DNA of 64,000 nt from Gammaproteobacteria bacterium. Its GTDB lineage: Bacteria; Pseudomonadota; Gammaproteobacteria; Ga0077536. Positions 25,726-35,421 of this stretch are shown here, piece by piece (position 1 is the first letter of the stretch; the number at the start of each line of letters is the position of its first letter). Position numbers and translations under genes: made by a program. Under the pieces are notes generated by a model. It had not been told where the DNA came from. It made no database searches and saw only the letters and a program-made list of their open reading frames with translations. The DNA is taken from NCBI GenBank assembly GCA_024234975.1, contig JACKNH010000004.1, positions 248,001-312,000 on the forward strand, written 5' to 3'.

Positions 25726-25975
25726 GGATATGGTCGGGCCGATGAAAACGGTTGAATTGAGTAACGCCGGGTCGATGCCAGGCCCGGATTTCGTATAACG
25801 CCACGTGGCCGGATTTTTCGTGCGGCAACCGGCGCAGTGCCGCTGTCAGGCGCGCTGCGCAACTGCGGCATCGACTGACTCAACCCGGGGGCTGCAGGGC
25901 CGGCGAATTATGCAGGAAATCAGGCGCCCATGACACAACGCAGCGACGGCGGCCAGCGTGTCAGCGCTGGTTTGA

Positions 25976-27004
25976 TCAGGAAAGCGCCAGCCCCCCGCGG
26001 TAATTCCCGCCGAGAGTGATGATTTTCTGCAACAGCGCTTCGTAACTGAGATCCTCGGCTTCGGCCGCCAGCGCGAATTCGCCATCGCGGGAGATATCGG
26101 GGTTGGGATTGGCTTCGAGCACGAAGATTTCGTTGTCCTCGGTAAGGCGGACGTCGATGCGGGCATAGCCGCTCAGCCCCAGCGCGCGATAGATGCGTTT
26201 GCCGACATGCATCAACTGGCGCTCCAGCGCTTCGTCAAGATTCCACGCGTTGCTGATGGATACGTTACGGTCGCTCTGGTACTTGGCGTCCCACTTCAGG
26301 CGCGAGGTCGCGATTCGCGCCGTGCCGGGGGCGACATCGCCGAAATGCAATTCGATGATAGGCATGACATGCAGCCGCGTGTTCCCGAGAATGGGAATGT
26401 ACAGCTCGCGACCTTCTATATATTCCTCGACAATCACCGGCGTGTTCAGCTTGTTGCGCACATACCCCACACGCTCGCGCAGCTTGTCCTCGTTGCGGAC
26501 GATGGAGGCCTGCGAAATACCGTAAGACCCTTCTTCGATCTGCGATTTGACGATCAACGGAAAGCTCAGCCGATGCAGGGCGCGCGCCTGGTAGCCATGC
26601 GGCAGAACCGCGAACCGTGGCACGCGGATGCGGTGAAAACTCAGGATCTTCTTGGTCAGCGCCTTGTCATGCGACAACATCAGGCCGCGCGGATTGCACC
26701 CGGTGTAAGGTTGTTTCATCAACTCCAGGAAGCTCGCCACGTGATGGTCGAACAGCGAGTTGCCGTGAAATTCCTCGAGCAGATTGAACGTGATGTGCGG
26801 CTTGAACTCGCGCATCGCCTGGCGGATGCGGCCGAGGTCGTCATAGACGCCGACCACCATGACTTCGTGGCCGATGGCGCGCAGCGTCGAGACCACGTCA
26901 TACTCGGTCTGCCACTGCGAAATCTCGGCCTCGGTATAGCCATCCAGCGAATCCGGCGGCACCAGATCCTCGTGCACCAGTACCAGTACCCGACGTGCTT
27001 TCAT
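25976..27004 (-). CDS. ATP-grasp ligase (D-Ala-D-Ala ligase-like)
   Basis: 342 residues with an ATP-grasp fold: central domain PLIVKSQIEEGSYGISQ, PVIVEEYIEGRELYIPILGN, and the metal-binding ARIDVRLTEDNEIFVLEANPNPD. It resembles D-alanine ligase-type amino acid/peptide ligases, but is not a housekeeping ddl (no mur/fts context and an unusual N-terminus KARRVLVLVHEDLVPPDS). Its ATG overlaps the stop of the zinc-peptidase gene upstream (ATGA), so the two products are made together. The substrate is unknown; ligation of an amino acid to a peptide or cell-wall unit is an inference. Confidence 0.85.
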   Translation of the reverse strand: MKARRVLVLVHEDLVPPDSLDGYTEAEISQWQTEYDVVSTLRAIGHEVMVVGVYDDLGRIRQAMREFKPHITFNLLEEFHGNSLFDHHVASFLELMKQPYTGCNPRGLMLSHDKALTKKILSFHRIRVPRFAVLPHGYQARALHRLSFPLIVKSQIEEGSYGISQASIVRNEDKLRERVGYVRNKLNTPVIVEEYIEGRELYIPILGNTRLHVMPIIELHFGDVAPGTARIATSRLKWDAKYQSDRNVSISNAWNLDEALERQLMHVGKRIYRALGLSGYARIDVRLTEDNEIFVLEANPNPDISRDGEFALAAEAEDLSYEALLQKIITLGGNYRGGLALS

Positions 27005-28026
27005 ACCGGCACCCGGTGCTGGGTCTGGTTGATGTGATTGAGCATATGAACAATCAGAAATGCCACCACTCCGAGGCGCGTCTGCTCTTCGGTTTCGGAC
27101 AGATGCAACTTCAATTCACGGCAGCGGATAATCATCTCCTGCAGAATCTGCGCAAAGACATAGGGGTACTCGCCGGTGCTGCGCGCGCAGACATCGCATA
27201 ACAGCCCGGCATTCCGGCGCAGAAATGCCGCCGCGGTACGACGGCTGCCGTTGCCATCCCAATCGTGGGTGAACAGGCGGCACAGCTCCGTATCGTAGAA
27301 CTGCGGCAATTGAATGGCATAGTGTTTGCGCTTCTCCGCGTAATGTTCGCCCAGTGTGCGGTTGTTCTGTGACAACGGCTCGATATGCACGCGCTTGCGG
27401 ACGAGCGGGCTGCGATCGGTCAGGGACGCCATCAGTTCGTCAACGTATTGCAGCTTCTTCAGTGCGCCCCAGCCCGCATATTCGCGTTGCCAGCGGCTGC
27501 CAGGCGCCAACCACACCGCGAAGGTTTCGGCGAAGTCCTCCGCCGGATGGCTTTGGGCGTACCACCAGTCCAGATGCAATACGAAGTTCTTGCTCTGTGG
27601 TCGCGGCGAATAGTAATCGGGGTAAGGCTTCTGGAAGCGTCCGAACATCTGCTGCCAGCGTTGCCGCCGATGCAGGCCATACGCGGTGTCAATCGCGTGA
27701 CCGGCTTCGTGGCGCAGCAACTGCATGCAGAATTTGTCGGTGCCGCCTTCCACGCCGAACATCTGGCGGTTTTCAAGTTGGCTCAGGCGGCGATGGGCGA
27801 GGTAGAACGGGATGGCGATTCCCGGAACACCATCGGGGGAAAACCATTCCTCCGCCAGCCAGCAATGCGGCTTGAATTTGATGCCGCGCTGGCCGAGTTC
27901 GCCGTACAGGCGATCGATGCGCGGCTGGACCGTCGTGCGGCTCAACACCAGCTTGAGATCCCGGAACCGCATGCTCAGCAGTTCTTCGTCCGAGGCGGTC
28001 GCCCAGCGATATTTCCGCGCAGCCAT
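27001..28026 (-). CDS. putative zinc-binding metallopeptidase
   Basis: About 341 residues with the zinc motif HEAGH in LLRHEAGHAIDTAYG and a downstream Glu (PAEDFAETFAVWL), a gluzincin-like arrangement resembling the Peptidase_Mx type family. No signal peptide. I prefer the ATG at 28026 to 28077, because the added residues are unlike the conserved start. The stop overlaps the ATP-grasp start, and such peptidase/ATP-grasp pairs recur in proteobacteria. The pairing of a ligase with a peptidase suggests making and cleaving the same bond (inference). Confidence 0.8.
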   Translation of the reverse strand: MAARKYRWATASDEELLSMRFRDLKLVLSRTTVQPRIDRLYGELGQRGIKFKPHCWLAEEWFSPDGVPGIAIPFYLAHRRLSQLENRQMFGVEGGTDKFCMQLLRHEAGHAIDTAYGLHRRQRWQQMFGRFQKPYPDYYSPRPQSKNFVLHLDWWYAQSHPAEDFAETFAVWLAPGSRWQREYAGWGALKKLQYVDELMASLTDRSPLVRKRVHIEPLSQNNRTLGEHYAEKRKHYAIQLPQFYDTELCRLFTHDWDGNGSRRTAAAFLRRNAGLLCDVCARSTGEYPYVFAQILQEMIIRCRELKLHLSETEEQTRLGVVAFLIVHMLNHINQTQHRVPV

Positions 28027-28298
28027 ACGGTATTGTTGCCCGCTCACCGCGTTGCTGCAAGCTTGCATACTGAACAAGCGTTTTGTACCCCCGGCGCAGG
28101 GCGGGCGCGTGATGCGCCATGCAGGCGGTGTGGGAATCGCCTGCAGAAAGCCGTGATAAGCTCAGTGCGGGAACCGAGGGTCGCGCGCAGGGACCAACCC
28201 ACCAATCAAGTTCATCGCGATTGCAGCCCGGGCCGATCACGCGCGGCCAGGCTTGACGCCACCCGCGGGCAGGTCAATTGGAACGTCGGAAATCAAGT

Positions 28299-29636
28299 AT
28301 GGAACAAGCTGCCCACAGCGCTGATAACGAACCGCTGGACGACGCAACGCCAGCGCGCCTGCAGGCACTGGGCGAGCAGTTGCTGGCCAGCCCGGCATTG
28401 GGCCGTACGCGCAGCTATCGCGAGCTGTTCGCGTACCTGCTGCGCCACTCGGTGGCCGGCCATACACCCAAGGAACTCGAGATCGCGATCGACGTATTCG
28501 GCAAGCGCGGGAATTTCGATGTCGCCAAGGATGCATTCGTCCGCGTATACATCCACAAGTTACGGCAGAAGCTGCATGCCTTCTACCAGGCTAACCCGGC
28601 GTTCTCGGATTACCGGCTGACCATACCCAAAGGGCAGTACCGGATAGTGATTGAATCCACGGAAACCAATGTCATTGACAGCGGCGGCGAGGATGACGAG
28701 GCACTGGTGGATGAATCCGCGGGCAGCAACGCGGCGTCAGCGTGGCCACAGCGTGCACTGCTTACGCTGACACTGCTGCTGGCGCTGGTGGCGATCGCGG
28801 GCTGGTGGCGGCCGACGGCGCAACCCACACTGCAGGATATTGCCGCAAAGGATCCGATCTGGCAGCCATTGCTCGCCCACGATATGCCGCTGCTGGTGGT
28901 GCTGGGCGACTACTACATCTTTGGAGAAACCGACGGCAACGGTGGCATCCGCCGTCTGGTGCGCGAATTTTCCATCAATTCGCCGGCTGATTTTGACAGC
29001 CATCTGCTGGCCAATCCGGAGCAGGCCGCCAATTACCGCAACCTCGATTTGAACTATCTGCCCGTGGGCGTCGCCTATGCCTTGCGCGACGTGATGCCGG
29101 TGCTTGCCGCGGCCGGGCGTCGGGCGGAACTGATGCCTGCGTCTGAACTGCGGGTCGCCGATATCCGGGCGCGCGACATTCTGTACCTCGGTTATATCAG
29201 CGCGCTCGGGCCTCTGAACGAGTTCACCTTTGCCTCGTCCGGCCTGACGACGGGCGAGAGCTTTGACGTCATCATCGATATCGATTCCGGTGCGCGCTTT
29301 GTCAGCGAGGCGGCTGAGGGTGTCGACCGCCAGTCTTCGTATCGGGATTACGGCCTGCTGAGCGTGTTTCCCGGTCCCGCGGGCAACCGGATCATGGTCG
29401 TTGCCGGTACCCGTGATCCGGGCCTGATGGAAGTCTCCGAACTGCTTTCCCTGCCGGAAGGCCTGGCGCGCATCCGCCAGGCGCTGGGCGAAGCCGGGGT
29501 CGCAAACGACGGGGGTTATGAGACGCTATTCGAGGTCACCGGCTCCGGTAAGGTCAACCTCGACGCCATGCTGGTCCATACCGGGCCACTCAATGCCCGC
29601 CAGATATGGGGTGGCGAACCGTTGGCCACGCCATGA
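28299..29636 (+). CDS. membrane-anchored winged-helix regulator-like protein
   Basis: 445 residues. The N-terminal ~100 residues (RSYRELFAYLLRHSVAGHTPKELEIAIDVF...VRVYIHKLRQKL...YRLTIPKGQYRI) form the winged-helix domain common in CadC-like and adenylate-cyclase-associated proteins. One TM helix (ALLTLTLLLALVAIAGWW) follows, then a periplasmic domain with no family I recognise. The ATG at 28299 is chosen over an in-frame TTG at 28278. It precedes the retropepsin-7TM-ATP-grasp operon on the same strand and may regulate it. Confidence 0.72.
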   Translation: MEQAAHSADNEPLDDATPARLQALGEQLLASPALGRTRSYRELFAYLLRHSVAGHTPKELEIAIDVFGKRGNFDVAKDAFVRVYIHKLRQKLHAFYQANPAFSDYRLTIPKGQYRIVIESTETNVIDSGGEDDEALVDESAGSNAASAWPQRALLTLTLLLALVAIAGWWRPTAQPTLQDIAAKDPIWQPLLAHDMPLLVVLGDYYIFGETDGNGGIRRLVREFSINSPADFDSHLLANPEQAANYRNLDLNYLPVGVAYALRDVMPVLAAAGRRAELMPASELRVADIRARDILYLGYISALGPLNEFTFASSGLTTGESFDVIIDIDSGARFVSEAAEGVDRQSSYRDYGLLSVFPGPAGNRIMVVAGTRDPGLMEVSELLSLPEGLARIRQALGEAGVANDGGYETLFEVTGSGKVNLDAMLVHTGPLNARQIWGGEPLATP

Positions 29637-29765
29637 CCGTGATCAACGCGTAATCTTTACCAGGCAGCAACCAATACCCCGTCTTGCGGAACCAGGCGGT
29701 AGCGCCTGCGCGGCATTCCCACTATTTTTATGATTCACCTGTTATAAAACGTCGGTGTTTGCCCT

Positions 29766-30422
29766 ATGATCCGCTGCCCCCGAAATCGGGTGAAACTCGG
29801 TTATAGCCAGATGGTTATTTCATTCGTCCGCCAGGCGCTGATTTGCGCTCGAAACGGCCTGCTGATACGCCCGCCATTCCGCGCAGTATTGCTGGCGGCA
29901 CTGGCGCTGACGGGGGTTCCGGCCCAGGCCGCCGACGAGGTTCCGACCGTCAAACCCAGGCGGCAGATTCTGGGCTGGCTGGAATCTGTCAGATTGATGC
30001 CATGGGACGAGCGCGTGCGCGCCAAGCTCGACACGGGCGCCAAATCGAATTCGATTCACGCCATCGATATCGAGCGTTTCGAACGCGACGGCAAGGAGAT
30101 GGTCCGCTTCAAACTCGGGTTTTCCCACGGCAGTGACGATAATCCCACGGTCTCGGTCGAACGCCCATTGGTGCGCGAGGTCGCGATCAAGATGCGGCCG
30201 GGCGACGCGGCGGACGAAGGCGAGGGCGTGGACGAGCGTCCCGCGGTCAAGTTGTCCTTTTGCATGGCGGGGCGCCGCTACCAGGAAGTGTTCACGCTGG
30301 CCGACCGCAGCAACTTCAATTACTCCGTACTGCTCGGGCGGGATTTCCTGGCTGAGAAGATTCTCGTCGACCCAGGTCGCACGTTTACCCGCAAAGCCAG
30401 TTGCCCGGTGGCCAAGAAATGA
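29766..30422 (+). CDS. retropepsin-like protease (RimB/'ATP-dependent zinc protease' family)
   Basis: 218 residues with a Sec-type signal (AVLLAALALTGVPAQAADE) and the aspartic-protease-like motif AKLDTGAKSNSIHA, then LLGRDFL near the C-terminus. The family is often labelled ATP-dependent zinc protease, but the DTG motif is retropepsin-like. It lies first in a coupled three-gene set: its stop overlaps the next start (ATGA). Start could also be ATG 29811. Confidence 0.85.
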   Translation: MIRCPRNRVKLGYSQMVISFVRQALICARNGLLIRPPFRAVLLAALALTGVPAQAADEVPTVKPRRQILGWLESVRLMPWDERVRAKLDTGAKSNSIHAIDIERFERDGKEMVRFKLGFSHGSDDNPTVSVERPLVREVAIKMRPGDAADEGEGVDERPAVKLSFCMAGRRYQEVFTLADRSNFNYSVLLGRDFLAEKILVDPGRTFTRKASCPVAKK

Positions 30423-31966
30423 GTCGGAACGTCTTCAGCCGGTTGTCGCCTCTGCTCACACTTGCATTGGTATTGGTCGTTACCGGCGTCAGCATCTGTT
30501 ACCTGAAAGTCACCCGGCTGCATATGCCGTTGGAACCGGCCGCACAGTCGGATATCTGGATGGTCGAAGCGCGGCTCGCATTCACCGGCCGCAGCGGTCC
30601 GGTCAATGTCAGCATGGCGCTGCCATCGGATCCCCGCGGCTTCACCATCATCGATGAGCAATTCGTCTCAGGCGATTTCGGCCGGACCTTGACCGAGGAA
30701 ACCTCACGTGGTCGGCGTGTCGTCTGGACCCGGCGCCGCTCGCAAGGTGATCAGGCACTGTACTACCGCATCAATGTCTACCAGAGCGCACGGGATTCGA
30801 GGTTCCCTGGCGATCGCGTGGCGACCACCACCGCACCGGTGACGCCGGACTATCCCGAACCGCTGGCGACTGCGATCGAAACCGTACTGGATCAGGCGCG
30901 CGCCGAGTCGGCCGATATCTTCACCTTCACCAACCGACTGCTGACGATCCTGAACGATACCAGCGACGAGAACGTCAAGGTGATACGAACTGCGCGCCGC
31001 GCGGGCGAATGGGTGAACCTGGTCGCCGAGATCCTGGCCGGCGCCCGCATCCCCGCCCGCGCCGTGTATGGCATTTCACTGACCAGTGATTTCGTTGATC
31101 GCGGGCTGGTGCCCTGGCTGGAGGTCAACAACTTCGAACGCTGGCGCGGTTTCAATCCGCAGACTGGCGAGGCCGGTTACCCGGCAAATTTCCTCATCTG
31201 GACCGACGGCAGTCGGCCGGTGGTTGAGGCTTCCGGTATCCGTAATGATGAGCTGCGCTTTTCTGTCACGCGCTCCGGCATCTCGCAGATTGAATTGGCC
31301 GGCGAGCTTGAAAAGCGCCTGGATACCGGCTTGATGAACTTCACCTTGTTCAACCTGCCCATCCCCACCCAGGAAGTCTACAAGGTGTTGTTGATGGTGC
31401 CGATCGGTGCGTTGATCATCGCCTTCATGCGCGTCGTGGTCGGCATTCCGACCTTCGGTACGTTCACTCCGATTCTGATCGCGCTGGCGTTCCGCGAAAC
31501 ACGGTTGGCGTGGGGCGTGTCGTTGTTCGTCAGTATCGTTTTCGTCGGCTTCCTGTTGCGCATCGCGCTGGCCAACCTGCGATTGCTGCTCGTTCCGCGG
31601 TTGGCGGGCATGTTGGTCATCGTTGTGATACTGATGCTGATCATGAGCCAGTTCAGCGCCAAGCTCGGGCTGGAACAGGGGCTGTCGGTCGCGTTGTTCC
31701 CGATGGTGATTCTGACCATGACCATTGAACGCATGTCGATCGTCTGGGAAGAACGCGGTCTTGGTGAAACCGTGAAGGAAACGGTAGGCAGCCTGGTCGT
31801 CGCGGTGACCGGCTATTACGCCATGAATCATCCCTACCTGATGCATCTGATGTTCAACTTCCCTGAACTGCTGCTGGTGGTGCTCGCGGGCTGCCTGCTG
31901 CTGGGGGCGTACACCGGGTATCGCATCAGCGAAGTCCTGCGCTTCAGAGACCTGACGCGCGGCTAG
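30419..31966 (+). CDS. inactive transglutaminase fused to 7-TM domain
   Basis: 515 residues: N-terminal TM (LLTLALVLVVTGVSICYLKV), a periplasmic transglutaminase-like domain (RAGEWVNLVAEILAGARIPARAVYG, lacking an obvious catalytic Cys), and about seven TM helices from residue 320 on (VLLMVPIGALIIAF ... LLVVLAGCLLLGAYTGY). Matches the known inactive-transglutaminase/7TM family that accompanies a RimB-like protease and an ATP-grasp enzyme. Start at 30419 overlaps the previous stop. Confidence 0.88.
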   Translation: MSRNVFSRLSPLLTLALVLVVTGVSICYLKVTRLHMPLEPAAQSDIWMVEARLAFTGRSGPVNVSMALPSDPRGFTIIDEQFVSGDFGRTLTEETSRGRRVVWTRRRSQGDQALYYRINVYQSARDSRFPGDRVATTTAPVTPDYPEPLATAIETVLDQARAESADIFTFTNRLLTILNDTSDENVKVIRTARRAGEWVNLVAEILAGARIPARAVYGISLTSDFVDRGLVPWLEVNNFERWRGFNPQTGEAGYPANFLIWTDGSRPVVEASGIRNDELRFSVTRSGISQIELAGELEKRLDTGLMNFTLFNLPIPTQEVYKVLLMVPIGALIIAFMRVVVGIPTFGTFTPILIALAFRETRLAWGVSLFVSIVFVGFLLRIALANLRLLLVPRLAGMLVIVVILMLIMSQFSAKLGLEQGLSVALFPMVILTMTIERMSIVWEERGLGETVKETVGSLVVAVTGYYAMNHPYLMHLMFNFPELLLVVLAGCLLLGAYTGYRISEVLRFRDLTRG

Positions 31967-31986
31967 GCGGAAGCGACTCAATCGGA

Positions 31987-32997
31987 ATGATATCCACCTG
32001 GCTCAAATTGCGAAAAAAAGGCGTGCTTGGTCTCAACGCGCGCAACCGCGAGTTCGTCATGAAGCACAACCCGCGGCACAGTTATCCGCTGGTGGATGAC
32101 AAGCTGCGTACCAAGAAACTCGCGCTGGCCGCGGGTATCGCTGTACCGGAACTGTACGGCACGGTGACCACGCCGCACGATCTTGCCCGACTGGAAAACA
32201 TCCTTGCCGGTCGCAGCAGTTTCGTCATGAAGCCGGCGCACGGCAGTGGCGGTGAAGGGGTACTGGTCATCGACAGCCGGCGGCGCGATCTCTACGTCAA
32301 GACCGATGGCCGGGCGTTGTCACTGGAAGACATCGAATACCACGCGTCCAACATCATGAGCGGCATCTATTCGCTCGGCGGGGTATCGGACACGGCCATG
32401 ATTGAATACCGCGTCTGCGTGGACCCGGTGCTGGAACCCATGAGTTATCGTGGCGTACCGGACATCCGCGTACTGGTCTACCGCGGTGTGCCCTCGCTGG
32501 CGATGATCCGGCTGCCTACGCGCAATTCCGATGGCAAAGCCAACCTGCACCAGGGCGCTGTTGGCGTCGGTATCGAAATTGCCACCGGTATCACCACCGA
32601 CGGCGTCTGGCTGAACCGGCGGGTCAACGAGCATCCGGATTTCGGCATGCCGCTGGCGGGCTTGCAGATTCCGAACTGGCCGTCATTGCTGGAACTGGCC
32701 GCAAGATCCTATGAACTCACCCACCTGGGCTATCTCGGCGTGGACATCGTGCTCGACCGCGATTACGGCCCACTGATCCTTGAATTGAACGCGCGGCCCG
32801 GCCTGGCAATCCAGATCGCCAACCAATGCGGGCTGGCGCTGCGATTGGCGAAAGTCGATGCATTGGACATCATCCCCACGGCAGCTCGGGACCGCGTTGA
32901 TCAGACCTGCAGGTTGTTCGGAACCAACGGAGCAGACGCCCTCACTGCAGCGCCCGCTGCCACGGACGGGTCTGCGCCGCTGGCTACCGAAGTCTGA
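31987..32997 (+). CDS. alpha-L-glutamate ligase-like ATP-grasp enzyme
   Basis: 336 residues, ATP-grasp: ATP-binding FVMKPAHGSGGEGVLVID, metal-binding DIVLDRDYGPLILELNARPG. The family is named sugar-transfer or glutamate-ligase-like ATP-grasp and is regularly third in the protease-7TM-ligase cassette seen here (20-base gap to the 7TM gene). Substrate unknown. Confidence 0.86.
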   Translation: MISTWLKLRKKGVLGLNARNREFVMKHNPRHSYPLVDDKLRTKKLALAAGIAVPELYGTVTTPHDLARLENILAGRSSFVMKPAHGSGGEGVLVIDSRRRDLYVKTDGRALSLEDIEYHASNIMSGIYSLGGVSDTAMIEYRVCVDPVLEPMSYRGVPDIRVLVYRGVPSLAMIRLPTRNSDGKANLHQGAVGVGIEIATGITTDGVWLNRRVNEHPDFGMPLAGLQIPNWPSLLELAARSYELTHLGYLGVDIVLDRDYGPLILELNARPGLAIQIANQCGLALRLAKVDALDIIPTAARDRVDQTCRLFGTNGADALTAAPAATDGSAPLATEV

Positions 32998-33006
32998 CAG
33001 AGCCGC

Positions 33007-33825
33007 CTACCAGGGGATCTTGTTGCCCTTGTAGTCCAGGTGGCTGCCATCGTAACTGCTATCCACCCCGGCGATGACTTCCACCATGGCGCTGACGCTC
33101 TGATCAACGGTCTGCGTGTTCATCTGTGAGACGCGGTCGCCGAAGGCTTCGCGCACCATATCCGTCATTACACCGCCCGGTGACAGCAGGATGACGAGGA
33201 CGCCTTTCGCTGCGAGTTCGCCCTGGATGCCGCGCATGGCCTTGTTCACCGCGGCCTTGCTGATGCTGTAGAACTGCAACGCATTCGGGCGCGAGGCGCC
33301 GGTGATGATCGCCGCGCTGCTGGTGATGGTGACGATCTTGCGATGCTTGCTGGCGGCGACCTGGTCGGCAAACGCTTCGCTCATCTTCATCGGGCCGAAA
33401 ACGTTGACTGCCATCACCTGTTGAAAGACGTCCGCGTCATAGTCACCGAAACGCTGCGCTTCCAGGTCTCCCAGCACACCGGCGTTGTTGATCAATAGGT
33501 CTATCGGCTTGCCCTGATAGCGTGCACTGAGCGCTGCGATGGCGTTGCCATCGGTGACATCAAGCGCTTCGACGACGACATTCGGATATTGCCCGGCCAG
33601 CGACTGCAACTCCTGGGCGCCACCCGGACTACGCGCGGTCGCTATCACGTTCCAACCCGCTGCGGCGTAGTGCTGCGCGAAACCCAGGCCGATGCCGCGG
33701 TTGGCGCCGGTGATCAACACCGTGTCCTTGCCGGCGGCCAGTTCGTTGGCGTTGCCCGTGATGGCAATGAACAACGCTGTGACCGCCAACGCAGCGCGCG
33801 TCAGCGCGGTGAATGTACTACGCAT
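33007..33825 (-). CDS. short-chain dehydrogenase/reductase with N-terminal signal
   Basis: 272 residues with the SDR fold: VLITGANRGIG (cofactor), NNAG, catalytic Ser in TITSSAA and Tyr-x-x-x-Lys in YSISK. Unusually for a cofactor-dependent cytoplasmic enzyme, it begins with an apparent signal/TM segment (AALAVTALFIAITGNANE) before the Rossmann fold. Either it is exported or it is anchored with the catalytic domain inside. Convergent with the preceding ATP-grasp gene. Confidence 0.82.
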   Translation of the reverse strand: MRSTFTALTRAALAVTALFIAITGNANELAAGKDTVLITGANRGIGLGFAQHYAAAGWNVIATARSPGGAQELQSLAGQYPNVVVEALDVTDGNAIAALSARYQGKPIDLLINNAGVLGDLEAQRFGDYDADVFQQVMAVNVFGPMKMSEAFADQVAASKHRKIVTITSSAAIITGASRPNALQFYSISKAAVNKAMRGIQGELAAKGVLVILLSPGGVMTDMVREAFGDRVSQMNTQTVDQSVSAMVEVIAGVDSSYDGSHLDYKGNKIPW

Positions 33826-33902
33826 GGTCGTTCTCCTCCCGCCAGGTGGCCGGGAACCGGCCGGAACACGCTGTGACCGGGTCCGGCGTCACAAATTCCC
33901 GT

Positions 33903-34736
33903 TCAGTCACCCAGACGGTGGCGGGTGGAGACGTAGGTGTAAGGCGTCTGGTAGAACTTGAAGAAGGTCGACAGCCGCGGCAGGCTCGCCGATTCGGCCA
34001 GTTCAGACAGGTTGAGGCCGATGCCGACGTAAAGCTGGCGCCGTTCGTTGGCGGCGATCCGGTCGTCGTAGCCGCGGGCATAGTAGCCGCCGTGCAATTC
34101 CAGGAATCGCAGCGGTGTGTCCTTGATCCGATCCACGCCACTGAATTTGAACGCCAGCAGGTATTTGTGGTGTTCGTAATCCGTGAACACGTCGCCGTTT
34201 TCGAAGGTCGGCGCGTACTCGATGCGAAAATCGACTTTCTCCGCCAGCGCCGGGTAACGCCAGTAGTAGTACCCGTACAGCGCGCCTACGCCATTGGCAA
34301 TGAAATCTTCATAGGAGAAACCGTATTTACCACTGAATGAATCACCGACTTCCATGAAGGCCTGCACACCGAAGGCGGACAGCGCACCATACAGCCCGGC
34401 CTGATCGGTTTCGTAACCCCACTTGTGGTATTTCGATGCGAGGATATTAGTCAGCAGGTGGCTGGTGTAGGCATGGCCGAGTTTGTCGGCGCCGCCTTCA
34501 CTGGTGTCCTGGCCGAACCAACCTTCCGATGAGGTCTTGGGTGAACTCTGGAAGTAATCCCATTGCGTGACACCCCACAGCGTGATGAATGCCGCCATAC
34601 CGGCATTGGTGTACAGCAGTTTGCGTTCCTTGGGCAGCGCATCCCATTGCTCACCCCAACTGCCGGCGGCGGCCGGCAAAGCCAGGGTCAGCAGCAGCGG
34701 GGCGATCAGCAGTCGGCGCAGCATCGGCAGGCTCAC
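33903..34736 (-). CDS. DUF2279 (YfiM-like) family protein
   Basis: 277 residues with a signal (LLIAPLLLTLALPAAAGSW) and the family core GGADKLGHAYTSHLLTNILA and GYSYEDF-like segment (KYGFSYEDFIANGVGALYGYYYWRYP), then beta-rich regions. Envelope protein of unknown role. The GTG start overlaps the stop of the upstream gene (GTGA), so it is co-translated with the outer-membrane protein gene. Confidence 0.8.
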   Translation of the reverse strand: MSLPMLRRLLIAPLLLTLALPAAAGSWGEQWDALPKERKLLYTNAGMAAFITLWGVTQWDYFQSSPKTSSEGWFGQDTSEGGADKLGHAYTSHLLTNILASKYHKWGYETDQAGLYGALSAFGVQAFMEVGDSFSGKYGFSYEDFIANGVGALYGYYYWRYPALAEKVDFRIEYAPTFENGDVFTDYEHHKYLLAFKFSGVDRIKDTPLRFLELHGGYYARGYDDRIAANERRQLYVGIGLNLSELAESASLPRLSTFFKFYQTPYTYVSTRHRLGD

Positions 34737-35278
34737 TTGAATTTGAAACCGACGCCGAACGTCAGCACGTGGTTGGCGTCCTGGAAGTCGGTGGTTTCCT
34801 CGCCCGCATCAAGATTGTCGAAATAGACTTCAACGCGGTATTGCGTGGTGAAGTAGACGTCATCGCGGAAGTAGTATTTGAAGCCTATCGCCGGACCCGC
34901 GGTGCCGGTGATGTCGACATCGCTGTATGCGGCGCCGGCAAACAGGCCGACATAGGTGCGCCACTTGCTTTCACTGTTGGCTGACCACGGGTAGTAATTG
35001 ACGAAACCGGTGGTACTGCCCGTCCAGACATCTTCCTGCGGATCATTGATGGAATAGCTGACGAGCTGGCGGCCGCCGTATTCCAGCGTCTCCGAAGCAT
35101 ACAAGCTGTAGGTCAGGTCACCTTGCGCGGTGCCCGTCCACGCATCGCCATGCGAAAGGAAAAAACCGCCGGTGATCTGAAATTCGCGATCGCCTGCGGC
35201 GGGTTGCGCGCTGGCAACCGTGGTGAATGACAACATGGCGGTGGCAGTCAGTGCCACGACAAACCGGCAACAATGCAT
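34733..35278 (-). CDS. small outer-membrane beta-barrel protein
   Basis: 181 residues, Sec signal (VVALTATAMLSFTTVASAQPA), then alternating aromatic/glycine beta strands (YVGLFAGAAYSDVDITG, YYFRDDVYFTTQYRVEVYF) and a C-terminal strand ending FGVGFKFK, typical of small outer-membrane barrels. Substrate or role unknown. Operon with the DUF2279 gene. Confidence 0.7.
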   Translation of the reverse strand: MHCCRFVVALTATAMLSFTTVASAQPAAGDREFQITGGFFLSHGDAWTGTAQGDLTYSLYASETLEYGGRQLVSYSINDPQEDVWTGSTTGFVNYYPWSANSESKWRTYVGLFAGAAYSDVDITGTAGPAIGFKYYFRDDVYFTTQYRVEVYFDNLDAGEETTDFQDANHVLTFGVGFKFK

Positions 35279-35421
35279 CGTATACATCCTCTCACCGAAG
35301 TGTTCGGGGAGGCATATTGTAGCGCCTATCCGTGGCGATGGATTAAGTGTGCCCGGCTTCTGGTGGTACCTCCAGCGCCACGCACCGTATCGGCGCGAAC
35401 TGCCACTACATCGGCAATCTG

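Noticed and set aside
27385..28620. A 411-residue plus-strand frame opposite the zinc-peptidase gene
   Set aside because: Antisense shadow with no recognisable domain; the minus strand carries the HEAGH peptidase with a coupled partner.
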